Below, piece after piece: positions 39,377 through 50,931 of a stretch of 64,000 bases of DNA. The notes beneath the pieces were generated by a model, which was not told where the DNA came from, did no database searches, and saw only the letters and a program-made list of their open reading frames with translations. A program made the position numbers and the translations under genes. The stretch is from Trochalopteron elliotii. Its lineage: Eukaryota > Chordata > Aves > Passeriformes > Leiothrichidae. Every line of letters starts with the position of its first letter. The stretch's first letter is position 1. The stretch is taken from NCBI GenBank assembly GCA_024734555.1, contig JANPWX010000336.1, positions 744,001 to 808,000 of the forward strand, written 5' to 3'.

Positions 39377-42300
39377 TATTTGGGGGGTTTTTTAGTACTT
39401 TTTTAATCTTCCAGAAGCACAAAGTTAATGACAGCTGAGCTTAGGGATTTATTGGTTGAAACTGCCTGATAAGGAAGCACACGATTGAGTAGGGTATATA
39501 ATCACTTATGTGCTCTTTTCCTGGCCCCCAGAAAGGCAGGATAATAGTTGTGGTACAGACTAAAGATGTGGCTTCACTGCCATCACATCTCTAAAAGACA
39601 AGGCAAATGCTCCTGCTGCTTTGGCTGCCAGCACATCTCCATAGCATGAGGACCATGGACCAAAAACAAGGGCCAAACCCAACAAACAAGCCAAAAACAC
39701 CCCAGGCTGAGGTGTCAGTCCTCTGAAGAACATGAACTGCTCAAACTCTTACATTTTCTTACAGTCCCATCAAATAATTTCAGAAATAAAAGACATGAAA
39801 ACCTACAAGCTCTCAACCAGCAAGCCTGGGTGCCAAGATACTACCCAAGTATTTTATTTAACTGGTTTTCCTTTTCTCTCATTTCATCTCCACAATGATC
39901 TCCTACAGACATAAAAAGAAGGCGATTGGTCCTGGGAGAGTTTATAAAATTGGTGAAGGCTGATAAAATACATAGTGGTTGGAAAGAAAGATAGGTGAGA
40001 CTGCAACCCCAGATCAGTTCTAGAAGATGCTGTGCTACAAACTTATCTGTCCAGCAGCTAACCTAATCCAACACAGCCCACAAATATCTCTATGCATTGA
40101 CTCGTTCCAGAAACTTCAAAGAAATGCACAAAAATGAGATCACTTGGAAGTGGTGGCCAATAAGGAGCCTCTATGATTAATGAAGAGAACAGTTTGCTTC
40201 TGTCCCAGACAGTGAATTAGTCACACACACACACTCATTCAACAAGGAACTCTGGGCTAGTCAAATCTGTATTTAGTGGCACGTCACGTATAAAAATTGT
40301 GTTCCTGAAAACCAAAGACATGAGTAGGTGAATCATAGCATAAATCTTACATGCTGACCACCAAAAAAACATTATTATTGTAACAATAAGGAAATTCTTA
40401 CTTCAATACATTATCATTGGCTTTGACTCAAGAAGAGTAATTCATTCCCCAGCAAGCAGTTAGTTCTGGTTTTCTTTTGCTAAAAGGGGTTTTGTGTATA
40501 TTCTTAATAAAAACATGCCCTTGCATCCACCACACTGAACAGCTGCAGGTAGGATTCAGATTCATTCAGATTCACTGGCACACAGGGAAACTCTGGGAAA
40601 GCACAATGCATAAAGCAAAACACCTTTTTATGACTAAGTTGCCTTGACTAGTTAAACAAAGACAAGAAAAAAAGAAAGAGGATTTAAGTTTTATCATTTT
40701 CATTCCCAGTCTGTCTTACTTTTTTGTTTTGTTAATGGCTTTAAGATCCATTCCTCTAGCTCTGCCCTGGAAAATTAGCATCAGTAGCTACTTGCAAGAA
40801 AAAAATAATAATCCTCTACCTGATACATGAAGTACAACACGAATAAGCAGTTCTGCTTTGGCCTGGGAAGGGATATATAAGGCACCAATTCAGAGCAGGA
40901 CTATCCTCCCAAAAGCAGAGGGGTATTTGTTTTCCAAACCCCAGGCTTGACAGAGCATTCCCAAAGTGCCCTGCCAACAGCCCCATCCCCTCTCACTCTA
41001 TTCCAAGCCAGCTGCTAATGAGGAAATCCATAACCTTTTTACAACAGATGCTGTGAAATATTCTTGCTTGATATTGTAATGGTGTATTGATTTTTAATTT
41101 CAAAATATGCAAACATGACATTTGCAATAGTGACTCCATACAAACAAAAGCTGCACTTTTTTACTTTTCGATCTGGAACACATTTTGCAAGCATTTGCCA
41201 TCAATAAGTAGGCAAAAAAAACCCCAACCCTCACCATGAGGGGTTCCTTGCCTGTAAAAATACTGCAGTTATGGATTTCACCCTGAATAAAACCTCTCAT
41301 AAAATGCCAATATAAACAGCTGCATGTAATGAACTTGTGAAACCTCAAGGTTAATTTAATGCCATGGTAATAGAGGTATTTCCAATGGGGCACTACCTCT
41401 ACCTTGATTCTACACTTCCTGTTATAATCCAGTAGTATTTCTCAGGCTCTCAACCTCCCTTACTGGATGTATGTCCCTGTCTTTTGTTCCTTTGCAAGGG
41501 TAATGGTGGAAATACCAGAACAGATTCATCATTTGTACAAATAAGATTTAAGAAAAATCTGTTTTCATTCTGTAAAAATTATTCTTACTCCTGATTCACT
41601 GAGAAACTGGGAAAGTAAAAAGTGTAGTGCATCCACTTTCTGTCATAGGTCCTTACAACTGGGGAGGTGGGAGACCTGAGTAGTCACTGCTGCCTCAGCA
41701 ACACCTTTTCAATTAAAAAAAAAAAAAATGGTTGTGGCCATGCTGAGCAGCACAGCCTGTGCCCACTGGGAAGGTGATTTGAGGGAAACTACTGAGAGGG
41801 TCAGCCTGTCCCAAACCAACTCCCAGTTAAAGCAGAAATGGGTGATGTTTTCCATAGCAAGGTATTGTTGGGAAACCACTGAGGAAATACACAGTCATCA
41901 ATAGATTAGATGATATCACGATTTCTTAGCAATGATCATGACCAGCTATCTGCCTGTTTTGGAGGGGCAAATATTTAAATTGCTTTCTGGGCTCCCTCAC
42001 AATTTCAAATGACTGAGCCCCTTTTCTATCCTCATATACATACAAATTTTACCTGTGGTGGCAAAACCAACTCTGCACTATGGACAGATGGAGGAAATAA
42101 CCACAGGGCACATCTCCACCCCAGACAAACTGGCATGCCTTTACTGACTTCAGTGGAATGACATTGACTTACACCAGTTGAGACTCTGGTCTTGCATTTA
42201 GTTTTGAATTCGTTACTAATAACTCAAAATATCGTGATGGAATTGATGTCCTGTAATCAAATATCAACCCCAGGAGTGCACAAGCTGAGTGTCAAGGAGA

Positions 42301-43247
42301 GGGAAACAAAATACATCTTGCATAGACTTATGCCACGTTCATAATCATTATCTTAATTTCTAAGCAATTCAAAAGGAAAAAAAAATGCTGAATATTTCTT
42401 GGGATGCACCCTATAATCTTGCAACATATTTAGAATAGGAAATCAAAGCAGAGCTAAACTACCAATTGTGTCAGCAAAAACAGCCTTTCATGGCAAAATG
42501 ACAATTTTCTGTCTTTGAAATCAGGCAAGAAGGAAAAGTGGTTTGCTCTTTTATTGTGCAAACCAGCAAAAATACATTCCTCCCTGCAAGACTTTTTCCA
42601 AATTAAATATGTATTTCTTTTACTGTAAGCCTCTTTGAGATCAGTCATTTGGTAGCAAAAGATTAAAAAAAACAGCATTTAACTAGACAAATACAAATAA
42701 TCAAGCCATCAGCATTTTGAGCAGCTACAGGTTTATCCAAGCATTTAGCAGGTTTATTTTTACCTTCTTCTAAATGATCTCCTCGTGTGCAATTTTGACC
42801 CCATTATGTAAAATAGCACCAGACCTTAGCCCAGCTCACCTCTTGGCAAGTCACTGTCCCTCAGCACAGGGCCCTTCTGAATGCTGCAAACCAAGAGGCA
42901 TCAGCATGGCACAAGTAATTTAGAAGGGGGAATGTGTTAGGTGACCTGGTAAATCCCTAATTCTAGTTCCTGCCCAGAGCTTCTGTGGCACTGGAACTGT
43001 TTTGGTGCACACCTTTAGGCTTTTGTGATTTAGCAGGAAAATTTCGTTTTCTTTTTCCTTCCCAAGATAATCCAAGTGATTCTGTATGAATGGAGACCTT
43101 CAACCACCACACTCCTTGAGGCATGGACCCTTGAGAGGAGCTGCAGGAAGAATCAAGAGCTTATGGGCAAGGTTTGCTTTGCATCCCATTGCCCTCTTTA
43201 GGCACCAGAGGCTTTAAGGCACACCCTAAATGCAAGAAGTAAATGGG
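39377..43247. other. Non-coding stretch, no gene seen
   Basis: AT-leaning unique sequence with short simple runs: a (CA) run near 40211-40224, a small duplication of ATTCAGATTC near 40553-40577, and a run of 14 A near 41715. No exon or transposon was recognised. Confidence 0.55.
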
Positions 43248-43741
43248 ATGTTGCAGCAGGCCTCTTGTTAGAGGGTAGAAATGAGCCCAGACACAGAATC
43301 CTGGTCTATCACAGCATGAAAAGGGCCCTGGTTTATTCCTCTTTACACCTCAGCCATCCTGACCCCAACCATTCCCTGACTCTGCCTGCACCAAGCTCCT
43401 GCTGCAGGTTTCCCTTGCAGCCTCTGACTGCTGCTGATTTCCTGCTCACCTCTGACTGCAGGGATCAGTTTGCAGACTGTGACTGCAGCTTTTACCCAGC
43501 CAGACTGTGACTGCAGGTTCCAACAACAGGCTCTGACTGCACACCCAGACTGACCTCACTGCAGGGATTCTCTCTGCCCAGGATCCTGCTTCTTCATGTT
43601 CTCCCTCACCAGCTCACCCACTCCCTTTAATCACACTTATCTTTATTGGATACTGTGACTCATCAGGGGCAAGGCTGTATTGGGTAATTAACACAACTGT
43701 TAATTATCAGGGGCCAGGTCACCTGTATTCCTTCTCCTACA
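43248..43741. mobile_element. Solo LTR-like element, family A copy 2
   Basis: Same family and same orientation as 19642-20174, about 494 bases. It lacks a block of roughly 35 bases found in copy 1 (copy 1 has two extra TTCCTC-type stretches there). The ends match copy 1. The candidate target duplication is imperfect: ATGGG at 43243-43247 and ATGGA at 43742-43746. The AP-1 site TGACTCA is kept at 43656-43662. An open frame of 81 codons (43265-43510) is kept in both copies without frameshift, which reflects low divergence more than coding. No viral genes adjoin. Confidence 0.7.
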
Positions 43742-43746
43742 ATGGA

Positions 43747-45634
43747 CACCCAGTTATTCACCCTGAGCAGCTCATAGTGCATCAGGTTCCTGTAAGACCC
43801 CAGCAACATCAGTCCTGCCCAAGTCACTAGTCCGTGACAATGCACAGCCACATGATAAAGCCAAGGTAGAAACAAAACCAACATGACCTTATGCTGCTAG
43901 CTCAGCACAGGAGGCCACAAAAACTTGTGGGAACAGACTACCCCAGTGTTACCCTCTGCCCAAGAAATAATAAGAAAAAGATGTGGCAAAATGAGACTCA
44001 AATTTTGTTGGCAGAGTCCCAGCATGGAGCTCTGAGGCACCAATTTAACAGATGTGGTAGGAGAGGCAGTGACTGTGGAGAGAGGAGGGATGGAGGGATG
44101 GAGGGATGGAGGGATGGAGGGATGGAGGGATGGAGGGATGGAGGGATGTCCTTGCCTTGGAACAAGATACAAAGCAGCAGTGATGGAGGGATCCCCTGCC
44201 TGCTTTGCTAGGCAGACTGAAAACCAAAGCTCAGCCTTTCCCTTCATCTTCCAAGGGTTTCAAAGTACACCAGAATGTCACACTTTGGGAAATTGTGGCC
44301 TCCTGAGCTTCACAGAGGGGTAGTGGATTTGTTGCCATGTCTGCCCCGTGCTGGCTGGCACTGCTTCCATGACCAGTGGGTAATGCAGGAAGGGAATAGT
44401 TTGGAACATGGCTCTGCAAGGATTCCCCTAATTCAGGGACAGGTAGGTCAGGCCTTAGTAAAGGGAGATATTTCCTTTGAGTGGCATTTACTCCTCTCCT
44501 CTGTCACCACTTCAGGAGCCACAATTGAGACTGGGAAGCATTACACAGGTCCTGAGAGCACACTATGCTTGGACTGATAGAAACTGTAAGAAACAGCAGT
44601 GTCACATTATTGCTTGGGATAGACTTTGGTCCCAGCATTTTCCTCACATTCCCAACTGGGTGGGCACACAAGCTTTGCTGTTCTGCCAGCTGCACTTCAA
44701 GATTCAAGCATCAGAAATGCCACAGTGGCAGATGACAAAAAAAGAAAAAAAAGAAAATCAGTTTCAGGCTGTTGTGTCATTAAGTGAATCCTGGAGTTAT
44801 TTTACTGACTTGCTAAAATCTGTAACACTGGGGAGAAACAGAATCACATTGAGGAAAAAAAATACCACTGTGAAATTTCACAAGTGAGTTTTAGAATCAT
44901 TTGGCATTTATTGGGAAAAAAAAACCAAAACTCAGCTGTATGTAAGTAAAAACAAGGCTGGCAAACTGAGCAGTGGTTTCTGATGGGTTAAAGCCCCAGG
45001 GAAAGATAAGCCAAATCAAGGGCAAGAGAGCACTCTCCACAAGACTCTGGCTCAACTGTGGTCTGCCTGCCCTCCCTGGGCAGCTCTGTTACCCACTGCT
45101 CCTCAATCAGTTCCTTCCCCACACCCAAAAAACCCCTCAGCCTCCAAGTCTGCCCAGTGTATTCAATCAGTTTTTTCCACCCCTCCATCATGTACGTATG
45201 AAAACACAAAATACACAGCAAAAGGCAATTTCTGCTGCACCAGGGAGTATAGTGAAAATTAAACTCACTCTGCTGTGTTTGAGCCATCTTCCTCAACAAA
45301 TTATCCAAGAGTCCCTGTTCTGCTGAACACTTTGTATTTAAAGGGAGAGATTTGCCTCTGATTGGATTATAATGTAAGTGAAAATTCATGCATATTAATG
45401 ATAAAATCCTTTATTAGGGGTAGAGATAAATGTATAGTCATGGGGGATATTAGTAACTAACTTTTAAAGAGAGATTATTTCTCCAAATAAAAAGGCAAAA
45501 ATAATCCTTTCTAAACCTGCTTCATTTTTAATACTTGCTGCCAACAGCTAGATCTGCTTTCTTCCTTTCCTGATACACCATAAAACCTTACAGCTTGTAA
45601 TATCTCCTCTCTGTATGTGTCACATCACTTACTC
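43747..45634. other. Non-coding stretch with minisatellite
   Basis: It contains the 8-bp array at 44085-44148 (listed separately) and otherwise unique sequence. Open frames at 44477-44887 and 44988-45389 are on opposite strands and unrecognisable. Confidence 0.5.
44085..44148. repeat. 8-bp minisatellite (GGATGGAG)n
   Basis: Seven full units and part of an eighth of GGATGGAG are visible with essentially no variation. One strand is wholly purine plus T. The 8-base period cycles through all reading frames, so open frames crossing it (MEGWRDGG-type peptide repeats) are artefacts of the repeat. The uniformity suggests recent expansion and likely length polymorphism. Confidence 0.9.
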
Positions 45635-45690
45635 AAAAAAAAAAAAAAAAAAACAAAAAAAAAAAAAAAAAAACAAAAAAAAACAAAAAA
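45635..45690. repeat. Long interrupted poly(A) tract
   Basis: About 56 bases of A broken only by single C residues at intervals. It could be the tail of an old retroposed sequence on the plus strand, but no recognisable retrogene or LINE body lies upstream. Confidence 0.8.
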
Positions 45691-45729
45691 CCACCAAACT
45701 GTAAAACTGACAATTGGAAAAACACCTGA

Positions 45730-46380
45730 GAAAAACTGGTGATCAAGGGAGGTTCCTGACATCTGGGAAGGACTGATGTTCTCCCCACCCCTAGGGAAGG
45801 GAGGGCATGGGGAGCAGTGTGGGAGTCACTTGGCAGCCCATCCTCCTGACATCCATCTCCAAGCAGTGAAGGACAAGGAGGAAACTGCACCATTATCAGG
45901 GCCAACTCTGAGCGTGTCCTCTGCAAATCATGGCAGGTGACAACCTCAGGAACAGCTGAGACTCAGCACTAGAGAGGGATCCTGATAAACGTGTGCATGG
46001 ACTCTACCAGAAGCCTAGTGAGATCTGATCAGCCAAGGGCCAGTTTCAGCCTTGGAGTGCAGGCTAACTCCATGCAGTGGCCACTGGAGCTGTGGCCCAC
46101 AGAAGGGCCCACAGGGCTACCTGAGACATCGAGGTGTCTTTGGGGCTCCCTGTGCTGGTAGAGAGGAGGTACCCAGCTGCCCACACTGATCTTCCAACAA
46201 GAAGAAGGGCCCCATCCCTGCATGCAGTGATGCTCCTTGAACCAGCCTATGTTGCCCACTCTGGTGCTGGGGCTTCCCTGGAGCAGGAACCTGAGCTGGG
46301 GGATCTCCAAAGGGCCACTTCTGGTGGCATCTCTGCCCTCCTGCAGCCCAAAAACAGGTAAAGGCTTTAAACACCATCTC
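45730..46380. other. GC-richer segment of unknown origin
   Basis: This block differs from its AT-rich flanks by higher GC and words such as GGCCACTGGAGC and GAAGGGCCC. A 174-codon minus-strand frame (46029-46553) and an overlapping 86-codon one cover it, but neither resembles a protein I know, and plus-strand frames are open as well. It starts shortly after the poly(A) tract. It may be an old unclassified repeat or simply a compositional patch. Confidence 0.25.
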
Positions 46381-49300
46381 TGCAAACTACTTATCTTACT
46401 TACTCTAGGAGTTAAGCTCTCTATCACAGCCAGGCAACAGAATGAATAAATTTGCCTTCTGTCAGGCAGTATCAAAGATATGAATAAAGCATTACAAGGC
46501 AATTTCAGGAACACAGATCTTTGAACTGTGCTCTGCTTTACACCCCCAACCACAGCAGCAGAGAGAAAAATCCCTATTCAGCACTCTGGGATCTTCTTTT
46601 GATGTTGACTAGAGAGGGAAGAGACCATGCTCAAACCCTATGGATTATTGGTCAGTGTATAAAAAACCCTCATGAAAGATGAGTCCTGCCTGGACTCACG
46701 CACGCTGCTGCAGCATAAATAGCAGTGAGATTTACAGCAAAGAGCCACTGTGTCCTTTGACAATGCCCTGTCTAAGCAAAAAACAAGTGAGACCCAGTGG
46801 CTCCCTGCCAGCCCACTCCAGTTAAAGGCCATGCCACACCAGCCATGTTATTATACTGATAAACAGCTTATATGAAAATAGGGAAAACTGTCCATCACTT
46901 ATTTCAATCTCTGTCTAAAACGATTTACTCATGCTAGCTTTTGCTCCCTTTATTCCTGGATTTTTTTTCTTTTTCTCCCCCATCTCCTTTTTCTTTTAGC
47001 CAGCATTTCCAGAAATGCCTACTGACTCACACTCCTTAGGCTCACAGACATCAATGAGGCTGAAGATTTAGTTCATGATCAGGGAGCTCCAAGGTAGGAT
47101 CCCAAAGATGTGACTTATCCCAAATCAAATGCTGCTTTTGAGCACACCAGTTTGCCTCTTTCCTTCCATTTTTCAGAGCCTCATCCTGCAAGAAAGTTCA
47201 CCTAAAGCACCTACTCAGTGTAACAGCATCACTGGCAGATGAGTCAGCCTCAGATTTAGACCAGGTTTTCTTTGAGGTCTCAGCCCTGTAAATTCCCAAA
47301 GCATGTGAGCAATGCCCTTGACTTCTGGGAGCTACTCACACGTTTCAGGACACACAAATGCCTCGGAGCTGGCAGGAGCCAGACGTGCACAGGCATAGAG
47401 CAAGCTCTAAAATGTGGAGAAAACTGTCCAGTTAATAAATTACTTGTTAACTGATTCTCCAGTTTCAAACAGAACAACTCCAGCAAGAATAACAGAGAAG
47501 AAAACATGCATTCAGAGTCCAGCCCTGCAGAACCCCCAGCTCCTTCCCTTCCCAGGGAATTCCAAGAAGGCTGCATGAGGCTCCCAGCCCAGTGCACAAG
47601 CAGGCACTTCATGCCAAACAGAATCATCCTTTAATTTTCTCAATTACCTCAGTAACCAAAAGCACACGTCCAGAGCTCTGCCATATTCCTGTCAGTAAGC
47701 AATGCTTTCCCTGCAGTAAATTCAGTTAGTTATTCTCCACAAAGGAATTGTTTTTAAGGACATCCCGCTACATCTCCACGCTGTATTTGTGAGAGGAAAA
47801 GGACTTCTGACCTGGAATTGCACTTGGTGGAACATCTGTAGGCATCCAAGAGAATATATTTTCTAATGTGAAGACACCACATTTTAAATGTGACATTTTT
47901 AATGCTTTTAATTTAACTGCATCAGCATCACCATGGAATGGCCTTCCTCAGAATCATTTGTGTTATACACATGCACACAGGACGTATATCTTTATATTTA
48001 TATATATATTTACATATATATATATTTTCAGAGTTTTCCTTGTATTTCCTTATATTTCCTTTTATACATTTAATGTTTATGTTCTGTAAATTTCTTTTTT
48101 TTTAAAGCTGAAATTCCCATAAATCACAGCATTTCTGGAGTTTGGGTTTCAGGAATGCAAAACATCCCAACATCGATTTTGAAAGGAAATAAGACTGGAA
48201 TTAGGGGAATCTGCAGAGACTCAGTGTCTGAATATTAGACTGGATGCTTTGGTATGGCAAAGTCACAGCTTACACAATAATTTTGCACAGTTAAAAAAAG
48301 AGCTCATGCACTGTATCTTGGAAATAAATTTAAGATACAAAAAGCAGCTATTCTGCTTCATGGTTGCTTAAAGTTACAGAAACTTTTATCATTACAGCAC
48401 CCAAACCTTTCCTCACACAGCAAGGAGCTTTTCTGACCATGAAATGACCACATCAGCACTGCTCCTGCACTGGCAGGATCAAAACTTGCCACTTTTTCTA
48501 GGAGACAGATTCCCCAGCATGCAACAAAGCAGCCCAGCCCTCTCTGGCAGCCAATATTTCTCCCAATCTCTTGCTTTTCATCAGCATTCCTCCTAAAATC
48601 CTACATTTCCAGTGGCCCTTCTCTCATCAGTAACAGCTCAGGGCAGATTCCCTCCCAAGGGAAATGGTCAGCCCTGGTTTTAGTGGTGGTTTTGACACGC
48701 TGAAAAGGCTTTCCTGAGGGAAGGGAGTGGTGGGGGAAATGGCCACACCAGCACCCATATCTAAAAATAAAAGCATACCCCACTCATTGGGGGAAACAGT
48801 CACAAAATGCTATTGAGGTTAAAGCCATGCACTCTTCAGGCAGCTGACTGCCTGCCAGAAACCCCTGCAAGAGCACAGTGCAGCACTATCCAGCTCTTTG
48901 CTGAGCTTCCCAGTGCAAAGGCAGCATCCAGCAGAGCCCCCAGTACCTGCCAATTTTCATCAAATCACAGGGAACAGCCCTTTCTGTACAACCCCTGCAC
49001 AGAGCAAGGACTCACCACCAAATTCTCAGCTAATGGCAGTTTTTTATCTGGCCAGATGGATTTAACAGGCAAGACCCCACACTATCAGTGATTAGTAGCA
49101 TCATTCTCCCATGTCCCCTGTCTCTCCAGGGAGCAGGTGTAATGAAAAGCCCTTCTTTCAGTTTCCATTTCTCATCCCTCACCCCCTCCCTGCAGTCCTG
49201 CTATCTATTTTGATGAAAGAGGGACGTGTCTATGCCTTTCAGTATAACCTGAGCATTTTCTTCCAAAAACAATTCCCAAAATTTTTAGCTTGCCTTTAGC

Positions 49301-50458
49301 AGTTTACTTCTTATTTGGATAAAAATCTGAGACGTGCCCATTTGTACATGAAATTAGGACTTTGAAGGGAAGTACACTAAAGGAATCAAAAGCAACTCTG
49401 CCATGTGATAAGCAGAGTTAATCCCTCACAGGGGCAATGGCAGCACTTGTGCCCAAGGGGGGCCCATTTGTCACCCACCACAGCAAGGGGACAAGGCATC
49501 CACAGCACAGCAACACCAGGTGTAGCTGAAAAATAACCTGAAGAAGGTTTCCTGCTACAGAATTACATTTTCTAAAGTTTTCTTTGCCAGAAAAGGACAG
49601 GGCTTTTCTGGCTGTGTGGTTTGGGGTTTTTTCTTCACTGTGGCACCTCCCTGCATGATGGAAATGATGGTGAAATGACTGCCAAAGTCTTTGTCCCCAT
49701 CATCTGAAGGACCAAGAACTTTGCTCCTCTCAGTCCTTCAATTAAACAAAATGCCACTCAAGGATACCCTACTGGAGTGCACAGCCTCAGTGCCTGATAA
49801 CCAAGCAGGAAAACATAATATTCAGCCTTAAATAGCCAACCTTCATTTATGAAAAGCACTGGCAACAGTAACTATAAAATTTTGGTTTTAGAGCAAGCAT
49901 TCTTGGCAATTATTTGTGGTAATTGTGTCTCAAGCTGGAGTGATTTCATAAACAGGGCGATCTCACGCAGAGCTAGGAATAACACCTTTTTTTTTAATAT
50001 TCCTCACACAAACAAAGTGAAGAATTACAAACAATAGCCGAGGGGTAAACTAAGCAAAGATAGTAGAAAGATATTGGAGTGGTAAAATACCTGCATTTAA
50101 ACAGGGCACATTTTTTGGGGGACTATACAAAAGGCTCCACTTACAAACCCTAAGAAAATGCAAGTTTGTTTGCTGGGGCAGGTGCCGGGGTCAGGGCTTC
50201 CATAACTAAGCAATGGCACAGTTTTACAAACTTATCAAAAAGAAATAAAGTAAATGTTCAGCCACAAAGACAGCACAGAAGACCTTGTACACTTGTACAC
50301 TGCTGTACTTGTTCCACCCATACATCTGAAGGTGGACACCACAGTGAGAGCCTGAGGCCCACGCAGCAGCAGGAGGCAAGTTGCCCTTGCTTCTTGAGCA
50401 GCCCCATTCCCTCTCTTTCATCCTGTGTTTATCTGCTAAAGATGATGCCTTGGGAAGG
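46381..50458. other. Non-coding stretch, no gene seen
   Basis: Unique sequence with an AT-rich tract at 47985-48028. The 115-codon minus-strand frame at 47280-47627 has no recognisable domain. No gene or element was supported. Confidence 0.55.
47985..48028. repeat. AT-rich simple repeat (TA)n-like
   Basis: Alternating TATATA/TTTATA words over about 44 bases. Confidence 0.75.
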
Positions 50459-50931
50459 CTGACCTGAAACAGAGACTGAGCAGAGCTAGAGAATAAAGCA
50501 GATATTTATTTAAGGGTCTTTAGGATACACCTTGGGTAGGACAAGAGCCTGGCCACGGCTACGCCCAAGGTGGACCCAAAATGGTCACAAAATGGACCAC
50601 AGGTCACAAGGTCTCACACTTTTATAAGTTTTGGTCCATTTGCATATTGGAGTTTAATTGCCCAATTACAGCTTCAGGTTGTGAAGTCCCACCTTTCTTG
50701 TTTCTCCCTTAAGTCCACTGTTGTTTGTGCTTTTGGACCTGAAAACTTGTACCTGTTGTCCTTGGTGTCCAGCAGGAAAAGGATTTGTTTTGTCTCGCTA
50801 CTCTGTGAAGAGAGCTGAGTGACACTTGATATGATGCTCAAAACTGCACCCCTAGGCAGCACAGAATCTGAAAAATGTGAAAGCTAAAACTGAAGGCATC
50901 AAAGGGAGAGCACACAGCAAGTTTCCTGTGC
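50459..50931 (-). mobile_element. Solo LTR-like element, family B copy 1
   Basis: It aligns with 62282-62755 along its length; strong identity starts at CAGAGACTGA (50470) and runs to GTGCCAT (50931). On the minus strand it reads TGGCAC… at the start, then a TATA-like TTATAAAAG near 50630, then AATAAA at 50505-50510 about 50 bases before its end, which is LTR order. No target duplication was found for this copy and its left edge is uncertain by about 10 bases. No viral genes adjoin. Confidence 0.6.

Noticed and set aside
46029..46553. 174-codon minus-strand frame
   Set aside because: Unrecognised, and overlapping frames are open on both strands; treated as a compositional block.
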